64,000 bases of DNA from Macrotrachela quadricornifera. Lineage: Eukaryota > Rotifera > Eurotatoria > Philodinida > Philodinidae. The stretch's first letter is position 1. The number at the start of each line of letters is the position of its first letter. A model generated the notes under the pieces. The model made no database searches. It was not told where the DNA came from and worked only from the letters and a program-made list of their open reading frames with translations. The stretch is taken from NCBI GenBank assembly GCA_022393335.1, contig JAJEKB010020803.1, positions 977,516-1,041,515 on the forward strand, in the 5' to 3' direction. The translations under genes and the position numbers were made by a program. Shown here in pieces: positions 1 to 12,893 of this stretch.

Positions 1-301
1 AAAATGAAAATTTCAATATTTTGACTCGATACCATGCGAGCACATTACAGTGCTATCTTTATAACTCTTCAAAAATTAATGGAAATGAGCTGAAATTTTA
101 GATTTGTAGGTTTTCAAACATGATCTTTCATCTTATGAAACTAAATCGTATTTTTAAATTTTTACCACATGCCCATGTTTATCATATTGGGTGATGTTTT
201 CGCGGACCCTCTCTTTAGAATAATTCCTGGGGAATTTAATTCTTGAAAAATGCTTAAATCATATCTAGTTGCAAAATCAAAATAAGCAGAAGACATAGTA
301 A
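1..301. other. No gene seen at left edge
   Basis: AT-rich sequence with no convincing reading frame. The N-terminal exons expected for the monooxygenase at 900-1799 are not recognisable here, so they lie outside the window or are lost. Confidence 0.5.
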
Positions 302-874
302 CTTTTGAACTACTATCGGAATTTTAAAAGAAGGCAGATGGGAAAAAAGGTTTAACTTTCGAACGAAAAGTCCTAGCGACCTGCGGTTTTGTCCATTCGA
401 AAGAGCTAGGTAGGGCACATGAACCTATGTAAAAATCGTTGTTGTGAACAAGGTACATGATAATCACTTTTTAACACTTTGGCAAAAGTCGTTAAAATGG
501 ACTTCAAATGTCAAGACCTCCAATTTCCTTTTTCTCACAGGGAAATCCCTCTCTTGCAAACAAGACAACTTCAATATTATATTTTTTTGAGTTCAGCTGA
601 TACAGGGAAAACGTCTACCGTACATGTGGTGCTCGAAGCACTCATATTCCGCGGTAAACATCAAGAACGAGTATATTTACCGCAGTTTTAAGCCAAATTT
701 GGGAATGCAAGTAACAGATACTTTTATGAACTGATCTGTCGATTTTTACATAGGCTCATGTGCCCTGCCTAGCTCTTTCAAATAGACAAAACCGCAGGTC
801 GCTAGGACTTTTCGTTCGAAAGTTATACGCTTTTTCTCACCTGCCTTCTTTAAACATTCTGATAGTAGTCAAAA
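302..874. mobile_element. Inverted-repeat (MITE-like) element upstream of the monooxygenase
   Basis: Two arms of about 135 bp, 302-438 and 740-874, are near-perfect reverse complements; both contain the blocks gcgacctgcggttttgtc and gaaggcag. The roughly 300-bp core encodes nothing recognised. The long arms, small size and lack of a transposase suggest a non-autonomous DNA transposon. It ends about 25 bp before the first coding exon seen for the monooxygenase, so it sits in an intron or has cut the 5' part of that gene away. No target duplication was identified. Confidence 0.7.
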
Positions 875-899
875 TAAATTCATTTTGACTCTATTATAG

Positions 900-1799
900 A
901 TAGTATTTTGGTTTGGCTGCAGCTCTGACCATGTCGCAAAGATGAAGCGCCAAGTTGTTTCCATGAACTGGAAGCAGCTGAAGACATGTAATTTTCGAAC
1001 TACGTACGGTACGAAGAATACTGGGTTTGCTGATGCCATAGCGAACTACGGATGCCAGTTGAAGCCTGCTATTGCTGAGCTACGTGAATTTTCTGTCGTA
1101 TTTACCGATGGTACCGAAGAATCAATTGACGAGATTGTTTGTTGCACAGGTTTCGATAATCATTTCTCATTTCTCAATGCCAATCACGACGATGCGCTCA
1201 TTCAGCGTGTAACTCATGACGCATGCACTTCCCACAATCTTTATAAGCACATGGTTCATCCGCTGTTGGGCGCCTCACTTGTATTTATTGGCTTTGTGCG
1301 TCCCTGTTTTGGTGCCATTCCTCCTTTAGCAGAAATGCAAGCACGCTGGTTTGCTCTGTTATGCTCTGAGAAAAGTCAACTGCCTGATACTGAGACGATG
1401 ATGAAGCGGTCGCAAATATACGTACGCTATATTGAACATATGCTCACTCCATATCGCACACATCGGATTACGAATCTAACTGACTTTATTACGTACTCAG
1501 ATGATCTCGCTCGACTCATTGGTTGTAGACCAGATTTGGGCCTTCGCACGTTGCTAAGTGAGCCACGTCTCTGGTGGCGCTGCATGGTCGGTCCAATTTG
1601 TAATGCTCAATATCGGCTTATCGGACCACATGCGCAGCCTAAAGAGGCCAGACGTACTATATACATGGTCCAATGCTTTCCTCCAATGATTTCTATATTT
1701 GATCTTCTTCTTCTGTATTTTGGGGCACTGCTCTGGCTATGTGGCGTTCGACGGTATAAACCTCTCACTTGGTATCCAATCGACGAATGGGAAGCGTAA
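900..1799 (+). CDS. Flavin-containing monooxygenase (FMO), C-terminal part
   Basis: The frame gives about 300 residues ending at a TAA. It matches the second half of FMOs, which are FAD- and NADPH-dependent oxygenases of soft nucleophiles. Visible landmarks are FTDGTEESIDEIVCCTGFD, the counterpart of the family's ATGY-like segment, then LYKHMVHP and GFVRPCFGAIPPLAEMQARW. The C-terminus has a hydrophobic stretch (FDLLLLYFGALLWL) typical of the FMO membrane anchor. The FAD-binding and NADPH-binding GxGxxG regions are absent. The reading frame is open upstream of the first Met (942) back to about 900, where ttatag could be a splice acceptor, so this is probably the last exon. It may be a live gene with exons outside the window, or a remnant separated from its 5' half by the element at 302-874. 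Confidence 0.75.
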   Translation: MVFWFGCSSDHVAKMKRQVVSMNWKQLKTCNFRTTYGTKNTGFADAIANYGCQLKPAIAELREFSVVFTDGTEESIDEIVCCTGFDNHFSFLNANHDDALIQRVTHDACTSHNLYKHMVHPLLGASLVFIGFVRPCFGAIPPLAEMQARWFALLCSEKSQLPDTETMMKRSQIYVRYIEHMLTPYRTHRITNLTDFITYSDDLARLIGCRPDLGLRTLLSEPRLWWRCMVGPICNAQYRLIGPHAQPKEARRTIYMVQCFPPMISIFDLLLLYFGALLWLCGVRRYKPLTWYPIDEWEA

Positions 1800-4700
1800 A
1801 AATAAAGCGAAACATATTTTATTCATTTTAAAAACCCTTTATAAAAAAACGATCTGTCATAGCCTCCAGCCATGATACACGTGAGTGTGCTGTTTGTTTT
1901 CTCTTTTTTTCTTTTCTTTCCCTTCCTTTACTCCAACTCTGCCATTTCTTGAGTCAGGGATTCTTGGCTCATTGGAATAGGATTTTGTGAGACATTTAAG
2001 AATATATAAAACAACTCTTGCTGATACATGTTGTTCGTTGGTTTTCTCTTCTCTTTCATCATCTGGAATTGTGACTGTGACTTTTCTGTGTTTGTTGTTT
2101 GCATTAATTCATCTTATCGAAATAAATTTGAACTTCACACAGCCATCCTTCAATATTTACTCTTACCGTAATAGAATATTGCCCCTCTGGAAGAATTCGG
2201 TTTTTTATTATAGCTCAAGCATTAAAGCAACTGTACACGTAATGTCTTCATATATATATGCTAGACTAAAGGGATAGGTCCTAAGTGCGAAAGCTACCAC
2301 GACATGTTTCAACCTTGCGTAAGAGTCTCGTCAAATGACTTATCTGTTTGAAGTGAAGATGAAAATGATTTTCTAATAGAAACATTCAAAGCATCATACA
2401 AAGCGTTGTGACAGTTGTTTACACAAGCATCATCAGGTGTGTTCAAGACCATAACTCCATATTTAGTAACAAGCCTTAATATTGAACATATTCTTATAAG
2501 AGTCCAAAGAGACCATCAACAGAGCAGAATTGGAATTTGAAACGTTTAATTTCCAATTATTTTCAGAGTTGTAATTATTCTAGAAAAATAATGTGTTTCT
2601 AATAGAAAGATTCAGAGCGAATCAATCGGAAAAAATCGGCTGACCTGTATATTGAACACTAGAAAAGTGTGTCCTATAAGTTAGTAAGATTAGACATATT
2701 CGGGTCATGTAAAAGCTTTCCATGCCCATCTAAAAAAATCACAAAAATCCGTATTATAATCAGAAAGAAACGGGTTATAATTAATAAAAATGACATTGTT
2801 TTCATTCTACTTTAAAAATTTTAATTGATTATTTCGTTTTCAATTGATTTTAATCATGAAGGTTATAAAACGTGCTTATCTCAAGGTTGCAATTAAAAAA
2901 TTAGCCTTCTAATAGCTTTTTCGGACTCCTTGCATTGACAAATAGTGGTTGTAGTACTCAGTTGGTCTTCAACACACTTGGAAAACACGATAACCGTTGG
3001 ATGTTACTCATGAGAGCCAAACTACCAATATATTAGATTACAATCGATTAAAATCGATAAGAATAGGATTAAAACATTGCCAGATTACTCGATTTTGAAT
3101 CACAAAAAATCGAAAAAAAATCGGATTTTTCCCGTGTCTTTTACATGGATGTCAAACTAACAAATTTAAAATACTAGCGGTGAAACACGATGGAGAAAAA
3201 ATTATCTTAAGCTTGTGCATCTGCTTGCTTTCTCCCTATCTATCACCATTTCTATTTTACACCTCTATACTCGTTGTAAAACAGTAGTAAACGGAGACTT
3301 ACGATTACATAGGACACTCCAGACTGTCTGAAAAAGACACACGACTGCAGTTTAGTTGAGCTTGTGTGAAAAACTGTCCAATACAAGTATCCGTATGGTT
3401 GCGTCTCGATTTTCCAGTGGATCAAGTAGAACTGTACTGAGTTAGTGAGGCTGGCCATGGGACAGATCAAACGCATTAGGAGGGCAGAGATATAGTATCC
3501 ATCATCCGGGTGACAGTTCAATAATGCCGTCCTCGGACGCTGTTGTTTGTGGCGCTCACTCCCTTCAGACCAGAGAATATGTCAGAAATAGTTTGATGAC
3601 ATTATTTACAACCAAAATCAAACGCACAGAGCGTAGCCAGGTACAAAGTGTTGTTCACACAGGCCAACAGCTACCTCTTTATCTCACACCCACGTTTGAT
3701 GAGGTCAAGTAGTAGTGGGAGATGGCCAGTCTCGAATTCACAGTGAAATGTGTTATCTGATGAAGAATTAAGAAAAGTCGTGCTTGACCTGGGTGAAGTT
3801 TCACTCAGACCTCCATTCCCCGAACCCAATAACCGTACCGACAACTTGTCAAATTTTCTCGAAACCTAAGCAACTGATGTGGAAAGTTTGGTAACGCTAG
3901 TTATCACAAGGACTGGATACATAGTGAAAAGACAGACAAACATTCTTCTGTACAAATATAGAAGATAGATAAATAGATTATACGGTCCCAATCACTGCAT
4001 GCGCTCTATGGAGCTGCATCAGTCGACCTGGGTAATGCCCTCATTGGTATCGTTCGGGTGATACGTATTTTCCAAAAATCGCACTCTCTGTTGATTACGA
4101 TGTAACCAATGACTTATCGAAACAATTGAATCCATGATTCAAGCTCATCACCTCTAAGAATCCCACTCCATTGTTCTACCGAAAATTGCAAAGATTTTCA
4201 TTTATTGCCTTGACAGGTGGATTGCTATTGGTTTGAGAACAACCAATCATATTTGAGCTTAGCACCGTCGAAAACCTCCATGTAGGTGTCCTGCACTTGC
4301 TTACAACGTGCTGTTCAGTAGATCTGCCATAGTACAAAATGCTGCAATCTGATTGGTGGAAAAAAAAGGAGGCCATTTCACAGGCAAGAATCGATATTTT
4401 CCGACAAAAACTGGTCGTCAACCTTTCTCTGTATGAGAGGGAGACCCACAAAAAGCTTTTGGTCCAATGTCTGTTACCATGTTGAAATGCATAGCGAACA
4501 GATAAACCTTCTTTATATACATATACTAGCGGAGATACCTGCTGTTGTCCGGGAAAAGAGAACAGTACATTCTTAACATTTTTGAGTGGCGGTCGAGCGT
4601 CCATCCATAAGTTATCGAACTTGTATCTTGCAAAATGCTCTTAGAATCAGAGGTACACAGTCGCAGCGTCATTCGCTTTTGAGCTCACCAGGCTCTCACT

Positions 4701-5450
4701 ACTGAATCGACTTGGCGCCTCTTCACTCCGAATACGACTTCCACGCTGATAACAGTCTCTCTTAACCCGCGTCAATTCCGTCGCCTGCTACGAAAACAAT
4801 TACTCTTCTCATTTTCTTCCTTTGTTAACTGTCTACACTTTGAATTCGCAACGAAACAAGCGATGGAATGAACGAAAGATAGCAATCAGTGAATGGAGCA
4901 ATACATTGAAGAGTATTCATGTTGAACTTGAGACATATTAGTTTTGTCAACGTTTCTTTTATTACTTCTCCTCTATATCATTGTCTCATCCATCCGCTAG
5001 TGAAAAAGTAGAGAACATCCTTTTGTTGGGCTCCGTACGTACTGCTACACGTGAAATCGACACGCAGCCAAGCTCAGATGTGAACCATCTCTTACTTTCT
5101 TGGAATCTAGAATCCTACCAGTTTGGTGACAACGGAACTACAGATCCGGGTGCTGTCACCTGCCTCAGCTATATTTTCAAGAGAAAGCTCCGTCATTTCT
5201 TCGAAATTTAACTGGCCGGCGCTGCTGGGAGCTCGTTTTCGTTTGAATGTTTCACTTATAGCAGTGTACAATACTAACATTCCGATATATTTTGACTATC
5301 TTCGCTTCGCACTGATACATACGTGGAGCCAATCTTTGTCAATCAAGTTCTAAACGAAAATATTTTGGTCCCTCTTACGATCTGATCGTCATCTTGTACC
5401 GGTTCTATCGTATGAGGGAACCCCCCGAGTAGGGCTGTACACTTATTATT
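1800..5450. other. Intergenic, no gene recognised
   Basis: Only short unrelated reading frames occur (for example 3252-3521, 3524-3712, 4176-4604, 4981-5353). None shows a domain, codon pattern or splice structure that I trust. An aataaa-like tail signal for the monooxygenase may lie just after 1800. Confidence 0.5.
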
Positions 5451-5564
5451 ACCTTCACTTACACTTGCCATGGTAACAGTAAATGTTTTATGATTGCAAC
5501 ATTTTCTATGTGGTGATGATAAAGAAGTAGTCAGTCAGTCTGTTTTTAATAATGTATGATAATT

Positions 5565-5640
5565 TCGATCACTTACCACTTACTAAGAAGTGGTAAGTAG
5601 TAACCATTTACCACTTTCTAGGAAGTGGGAAGTGATGATT
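5565..5640. repeat. Short palindromic repeat of accacttnctaagaagtgg type
   Basis: Two successive imperfect palindromes built from taccacttnctaggaagtgg occur side by side within 75 bp. They would form small hairpins. No flanking gene suggests a role. Confidence 0.5.
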
Positions 5641-6020
5641 AGTTTCTATTTAACTGAAAAGCGTCCATGTGTATTTTAAGTATGGATTTAATCCATCAGA
5701 AATCTGTTGTAGCGCTGTGATCAGTAAAAAGATTATTGAAATTTAGTTTTTGTGTACTCAAAAAGTGAGTACACTCTAGAATCGGTTAGTATGTCCGGCA
5801 CGCCGTTCACACGAGAACTCTTTTAACTACATCCAATTGTGATGAAATTTTGCACACAGAATTATTTCATCAATATCTCGGTCGAGTTGGAAGATGAAAA
5901 TGATTCGCCAATGAATGATTGAGTTATCGCTAAAAATGTGATTCTTCACCGGACGATCCCTGAGGAAGGGTACAGAGTCATTTTTATCAAAAAAATATTC
6001 TCCTCAGAATTATTTCAAAT

Positions 6021-6582
6021 ATATACAGGGTGTTCAAAAACCTTTACGCCCCTACTCAGGTTCGACCTTAAGAACAAGTGACTCCACTAAATATCTTATA
6101 CCAAATTGAAGCCCGCAAAAAACTACATCGACGAGTACAATTAGACCAAACATTGTCTATTAAATTAATGAAAAATCTTGTACTATATCTCAAGATGTCA
6201 TAGATTCTACAAGGTGTTACAAAACCTTTATATCTCCCGTGGTTCGAGCTTAAGATCAAATGACTTCACTAAGTATTTTATACCAAATTGAAGCCCGTAA
6301 AAAACTGCATCGATTAGTGCAATTGGACTAAACATTGTCTATTACATTATTGAAGAATCTTGCACTGTATATCAAAATGTCATACATCTGATATAATAGA
6401 ACCTATGCCATCTAAATATACAGGGCAAAATTTTTTAATAATGTAGTAGACAATGTTTGGTATAACTGCACTCATGGATGCAGTTTTTTGCGGGCTTCAG
6501 TTTGGTATAAAATACTTAGTGAAATCATTTGACTTTAAGGTCAAACCGTGGGGGCGTAAAAGTTTTTGAACACCCTGTATAT
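6021..6582. mobile_element. 562-bp DNA transposon with ACAGGGTGTTCAAAAAC termini
   Basis: The left end atatacagggtgttcaaaa is repeated in reverse complement at the right end, 6562-6582. Arms of about 110 bp pair (segments with aagcccgcaaaaaact). Inside, a block of about 150 bp is duplicated head to tail (about 6060-6205 and 6235-6385). There is no coding capacity. It is a non-autonomous terminal-inverted-repeat element. A hAT element inserted exactly at its right edge. Confidence 0.8.
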
Positions 6583-6590
6583 GTATCGAC

Positions 6591-7424
6591 CAGAGCTGCC
6601 AACAGGCCACTTTTTTCCAGCCTGACCTGGCCTGTGGCCTGACCTGGTATAGCCTCACCCTGCCTGGGGGGTCAGACCGAGATGGACTGTTTTTTTTCAT
6701 AGCTCGAACTGGCCTGGCCTGGCAGGCCATCAGGCACCTGATCAAGCCAACTGATATTTGTAGTTTTTCAGCTTGATTGAATTCTATAAATTAGGATTGG
6801 TGCACAGTTTCATTTCTCGTCATTTAACATTTTCATGACGATAATAGAAGGCAAGTATTTACACAAAATAGTAATACTAGTTGAGCACTGGGAACAGATC
6901 TTAAAACCTTTGTTGACCTGTGGATAATAAGAAAACTTTTATGTAAGATTACTATTGAAACCGAAGATTTTCTTTCACACAAAGCATTATTCGAGGGAAA
7001 AACATTGCGACCTATCGCAAAAAGTTTCGATACTATTTTGGCGCACATGCTCATGATCTTTTTAACTTTCTTATGTAAGCTGATCATGCACTCTGGAGAC
7101 ATTTGGAAGCAAGTGAAGCCTTGTCAAACGCTTGAAAAAAGTACAAATAGGAAAGTTAAAATAAAGAGGCAATCTTCGCGAATATTTTTCATAAAAGAAA
7201 GACCCAAATTATTGAAATTTTTTCATAACTCACGAAAAAAATTAAAATCGTTTCTCAACCCGGCCAAGAATTTTGGTCTGGCCTGGCCTGGCCTGGGACC
7301 AGGTGGACTATATTGGCTGCCTGGATCAGGCCAGGCCAAATTTTCAAAATTCAGCCTGAACAGGAGGCCTGGCCTGGCAGGTCATCAGGCGCCTGGCAGG
7401 TACCAGGCCAGGCCGGCAGCTCTG
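6591..7424. mobile_element. hAT-type non-autonomous transposon, 8-bp target duplication
   Basis: The ends are CAGAGCTGCC at 6591-6600 and its exact reverse complement at 7415-7424. They are flanked by a perfect 8-bp direct repeat GTATCGAC (6583-6590 and 7425-7432). An 8-bp duplication plus CAG..CTG ends is the hAT hallmark. The subterminal regions on both sides are dense in GGCCTGGCC/CCAGGCC motifs in opposite orientation. The reading frames across it (such as 7005-7493) follow these repeats and encode no hAT transposase, so the copy is non-autonomous. Confidence 0.9.
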
Positions 7425-8137
7425 GTATCGACTCAGTTTTTAATGCTGATTCAGAATATGATATTAGTTTTGAACCAAATCGTAGTTTTTTAACTGAAAC
7501 TTGTCTAAACAACCTCTCGAAATGCAAAGAAACTGCACTCTGAGACCAATGTGCCTAAATATGTCTCCTGTGGCTAGTGTTTTGGAGGTTTTCTAAATGC
7601 ATGGTTTTGTTGCTACTAAAATGGGTTGTAAAGTGGAAAAATTTGAACTCGATTGCTAATAATATTGGTGAGTTATGACGAAAATACTGATGTCTTTGTC
7701 TATCATATATCTACTATCGATCCATGAGGTTACCTCTGACAGTAGTTCCGCTAGGTACAAGTACAAATCCATTCTGACATAAGTCTTCCTAACCAGTTTT
7801 TCAAGCTGAACACTAATTTGAACTCAGTTTCTGTAGTTTCTAAAGATATTATATCAGTCTAAGAGTCATGTCAGTGATCACTAGATAGGATCGCATATGA
7901 TGTAGTCCATGCTAACTTGGCTTCTCCGTGTTTTTATCCTTACAATTTAGTGGCAACAGATGCGTCTTGATGAGATCTATGCCTTGTAGAAAAAATCAAT
8001 ACAGGATCTTGTGCATCACGCGAGAAAAGTCCGAGATACCGCCTCCCGGAAGGTAGTATTTTTTCAGATTTATGCAGTTTTTGGCTTGTAGCAGTTCATT
8101 TATTGGCTACTTCTCATATGCGAGCATGAATAAAGGA

Positions 8138-9738
8138 GGAGTGGCGTTAAGGCCATTTTTCAACCCCAGATATTTTTAAAGAAAAACTATATGAGTGTTA
8201 CAAGATCGATATGGGCTACAAATCTAGCGTGGTAATTTTCCTTGAAATCACTTCCGGGCTTTTGACCCTCGTACCCTCCTACGGGGTTTCGAAAACAATT
8301 TTTTCGAAATTTATTTTCTAAAAGTAGTTAGGATCACCAAGTCGACGACGCTGATCACGAATATCGCTATCTCAAACTTCATAAATGTAGTGCTGAAAAG
8401 CCAGATCATTTTTTTCCTATATGCGGATCTTGAGGTCCAAACCTGGTTTTTGACCCTCCTTTCACATGTATTAGTCTCTAGGAGGTCTAGAAAAGCATTT
8501 TTAGGTGGAGAATTACAAGCTCTATCCGAATCTCGATGAATAAAGACCATCCGAAACGCTTAGTTGCTTATGACAGCGAGATAAGACAAAAATCTCGATA
8601 GGAAAGAATGGGCGTCCTCTTTTGTAGAGACCCCAGTGCACTGAACACCTTTGAACCTAAGTGAGACTATATCAGTTCGATGCAGTTTTTCATGCTCTAT
8701 CCAAATTTGAACTCAGAAAAATTAAAAAAGGCCGGTATCAGGTCGAAAATCGTGATATACCAGCAAATTCCTTATTTTCGCTCATACATCGAGATTTTGA
8801 CTACCAAAAGTTAAGTGTCACGCAAAATAAACTTGATATTCGGAATCAGCATCAAAATCTGCATCGATTAACATATATTTTATCAAAAAAATATTTTTCA
8901 CCAAAATTCGACCCGTTGGGGACCATAGAGCAGAATTGAGTAAAAAATAGCTGAGGGGGAATACGACCAAATTTTTGATGAAAAATATTTTATAATAAAA
9001 CATATATTAATCGATGCAGGTTTTGATGCTGATTCCGAATATCACGTTTATTTTGCATAAAACTTAAGTTTTGGTAGTGAAAATCTCGAAATACGAATGA
9101 AAAAAAGGGATTTTGCTGTATATGTGGTATATTGCGGTTCTCGACCTGATGCCGGCCTTTATTTATCAATCCAATGGCATATTTGGATAGAGTATGAAAA
9201 ACTGCATCGAACTGATATAGTCTCACTTGAGTTCAAAAGTGTTCAGTGCACCAGGAGAACGACATCTATGGTTTCCATACCGCATCCTGGTCGTATTTCG
9301 CCGTTACACGTTGTTGAGTATTTCTGATGATGTTTATTCATCCAGATTCCGATAGAGCTTGGAATTCTCCACCTAGAAATGCTTTTCTAGACCTCCTAGA
9401 GACTAATACATGTGAAAGGAGGGTCAAAAACCAGGTTTGGACCTCAAGATCCGTATATAGGAAAAAAATGATCTGGCTTTTCAGCACTACATTTATGAAG
9501 TTTGAGATAGCGATATTCGTGATCAACATATTCGACTCGATAATCCTAACTACTTTTAGAAAATAAATTTCGAAAAAATTGTTTTCGAAATCCCATAGAA
9601 GGGTACGGGGGTCAAAAGCCCGGAAGTGATTTCAAGGAAAATTACCACGCTAGATTTGTAGCCCATATCGATCTTGTAACACTCATATAGTTTTTCCTTA
9701 AAAATATCTGGGGTTGAAAAATGACCTTAATGCTACTC
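8138..9738. mobile_element. 1.6-kb palindromic (fold-back) element
   Basis: Arms 8138-about 8910 and about 8968-9738 are long near-identical reverse complements; gagtggcgttaaggcc at the left end answers ggtcattaaggttactc-like sequence at the right. The spacer is about 60 bp. The same 79-residue frame appears in both arms (8311-8550 minus, 9327-9566 plus), which is a consequence of the palindrome and not evidence of a gene. No transposase is present. A short stretch near 7433-7465 resembles the arm sequence around 9010-9055, so related copies are probably dispersed. Confidence 0.8.
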
Positions 9739-12435
9739 GTCTGTTACATTTAAATATAATAAGAATGATTTAAATTCTCGATTAGTTGTAAAGGTAAGAC
9801 AAGTAACGTTCATCGGCTTCCCACTCACTCCACCCTAGGCTGAACCTTAACACAAGTTCTGTACATATGAATACTGTTCTCCTTTGAAATTCAATTTGAA
9901 CTGAAAATTCACATCACAACTCTGCATCGTTCTAAAATCTCGCTGATATTAAATGTTATTCATATTTAAATCAATCAAGATACTCGTTTAAATATATTGA
10001 TCTTTACAAACAGCCTTTATGTGATACATTCGCTTGTCCTTTTCGTAAAACACTACATCGAGCTTGACATATGAGTTTCGTCTAGATTTTCTAAAGCTTT
10101 TTTCAATCATTGATACACTTCCTCTTATCAGAAAATACTTTTTTTCTCATTGACGGAAATAGCTGCACACGTTAATTCTGATATGAGGTTCTAAGTGTTC
10201 ACTAGATCGGTGTTCAGTACCATGTTGACTTGTACTGCAAGCGCGTGGTACACTTCAGATGATATCTTAGATTTATTCAAAAACCTTCAGCATGATTATT
10301 TCGTACTCTTAGTTATGCCAATGCGCATATATCACTCATGACTCCCTACAAAAAGCACACGCTGTATGAAGCGTGACGGTTAGCCACGAGTTGGTCGTTG
10401 GCGTTTCTCAGGAGCACCACTTTCGACTGGTCGTTTTTGTCTTTCCGTCTTCTATGTATCTTTAATGAGCCATATAGCTGAGAACTTGATAAATTTTCTT
10501 GCTTGACAAGTTCACTAAAAAATGGTATCTGAACATCTGTTTCTCGCTTTATTCTCACGATGCGGTAGCTTGAAGTTTTCAAAGATCCAAGCGTACTACC
10601 GAGAAATTCAAGAATGTCTCTAATACTGAACGAGTAATCCGTTAGTCATACGTTTTCTAGTTCGGTTTACACGAGATTCACATCCATCCATGTAGTAGAT
10701 CGTCTGAAATAATGAACGTTGTAACGCATTATTTTGCCATAGAGAAGTAACGGATCCAATGGACTTATAGTGCAACCTTTTCAATCGATTTCAATGTGTG
10801 AATATATTCACGTATTTTAATGCATTGAAAAGAACGCTTTAAAACACATGAAGGCGATTGCATTATCCTGTAATTACGTTCATTACATTTTTTATTGCAG
10901 TACAAATCCTATCAGCTTTCTGCTGAATCTTTAAGGAACTTGAACATTGAATACGATCGAGTGTATTTTAATTCTAAATAGAGAACCTGGTATTACACTT
11001 ATCCAGCGTCTGATTGAATACAGAAGGCGACATAGAAGCATATCTATCATAGTCTTTTAACAAGGGCAAAAAATCCATCTTAAGAGAGTGACGCGTATTT
11101 AATACCTTTCAAATATTTCACACTTGAGATCCATTCAAGTTTCAAAATGCGGGATAAAAAATACACAAGTAACATTACCAATGACCAATGAGAGAATTTA
11201 TTTATCCAACGACATAAAAATCTCAACGTTTAGCCAGCAGATGCATACTGGTTCAAAAAATATTCCTGTCTGGTTGCAGGGATTTTTCTACTGCATACGA
11301 ACCAAGCTGTGTTGTAAACAAAAGAGTCAACACCACCTATATGTCAAAAAAAGAATTTTGAGCTGATGAAAATATGTCTTCCATCAATCCTTAGACAGAT
11401 CATGGGTTTAAAATCTCTTGAGAATAGTCAAAACAAGAGATTGAATTATTTACAAGCCTCGATATAGAAAAGTGAGCAAGAAAATCAAAAGGCGCGAAAA
11501 TCATCAATGAAGAGAGAAAGAGAGGCATTTTTTTCATTCAACGAAATAAAGCGTTTAATCAACAGGCACAATGTGGTTTGAAAAACATGTTGCGGACAGA
11601 CAGACAGACAAATGATTTAATTAACGTCTGACAGACCCTAGACGTACAGTCTGGGGAACAAGTTAGACGTCTATATTTTGAAATCGACCAACTCTAGGCT
11701 CAATAGAACTACTGCAATTTATAGAGGGCACATACTTTTTGAATTTGGAATACTTTACATTCAATAGAATTATTGCAATTTGCCGAGGACGCAAAGTGAT
11801 TCAATTTGACAGGCATTAGATTAAGCACTTTGTTGCGAAGACTTTAACACTGCTAGTAAAGTCTCAAAGAAAAAGGAATGAGATCGTTATTCATGAAGAC
11901 ATAATACGGGAAATATTCGAGCAAGGGTCGTCAAAAAGAGAAATGAATAAAAATAAAATCATTTTTATCGAAATTCAAGAAGAGTTTCAAAGAGTTCTCT
12001 ATATTTCGAAGCTGTTTCCATCAGAATATAACATAATTTTCTATGTCCTTCATTTTTTGTTTATAAATGTTCGTTCATCTCGATCTGTTCATAAATAGCC
12101 GATGTTTGATCTCATGTACGTCAATCAGATATTGTCGAAGATCAAGAAACAAACACAAGTTTATTAGAGACATAGCAACCATGATGACCAGGGAACTCTA
12201 CAAATCGAAGTTAATTATAAAGAGAAAGGCAATCGTTTAGCGCACCCTACAAATTGCAGTTCATTAGTAAAGATTTAGCGAAAGCAAAGAGCTAGCGACC
12301 TTTATAAATTACAGTTATTTATAAGGTCGAGATAAGATACATGTAAATGGAGCTACATATAAAAAATCGCCATTGCTGTATTTACACTTGAGCCTCCACA
12401 ATGGTGCTTTTTCCATCAAAAAAGGGCGCTACAAA
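9739..12435. other. Intergenic, no gene recognised
   Basis: AT-rich with only short unrelated frames (10346-10582, 11124-11366). A small agacagacagacagac run lies near 11600. No RNA gene, repeat array or domain was recognised. Confidence 0.5.
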
Positions 12436-12844
12436 CGGTTTGAAAAAAGTGAGCTCCACACGTAAATTCCAAATTTGGAGCTCACTTACGCATACGCATT
12501 TTAGAAATAATATCCAGCCTGTTTTATGAATTATCATACTAAGACAATACGTGATTGCTAAACAACTGATAATTGATTAATTAGTACTCATCTAATTAGG
12601 ATTGATCAAGTTAAGTATTCAACTAACTAGTGCTAGCTAAGGTGAGTACTAATTAAGAGAGTGCTAATTAAGTGAGTACTAATTACGTGAGTACTGATTA
12701 ATCAATCATCACTTGTTTAGCAATCACATATTGTCTTAGTATCATAATTCATAAAACAGACTGGATATGATTACTAAAACGTTGATGCGCACGTGAGCTC
12801 CAAATATGGAGTTTACGCCCTTTGGAGCTCACTTTTTTTGACCG
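12436..12844. mobile_element. 409-bp inverted-repeat element with gtgagtactaatta core repeats
   Basis: Arms of about 165 bp (12436-about 12600 and about 12690-12844) pair, both carrying gtgagctcca and tatgtgattgctaaaca-like blocks. The loop between them is several degenerate copies of gtgagtactaatta (about 12630-12700). It is non-coding and probably a MITE. Confidence 0.75.
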
Positions 12845-12893
12845 CTACAGACAGCCATTCACCCATAACATGGAATATTTTGAGTAATACCTG

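Noticed and set aside
4176..4604. 142-residue minus-strand frame
   Set aside because: Long but without domain, coding bias or splice context; likely chance.
6833..7102. 89-residue minus-strand frame inside the hAT element
   Set aside because: No hAT dimerisation or DDE motif; chance frame in non-autonomous DNA.
7005..7493. 162-residue frame
   Set aside because: Runs through the GGCCTGGCC arrays of the hAT element and across its right edge; not a gene.
8311..8550. 79-residue frame, repeated at 9327-9566
   Set aside because: The two copies are mirror images forced by the palindrome; no domain and no independent support.
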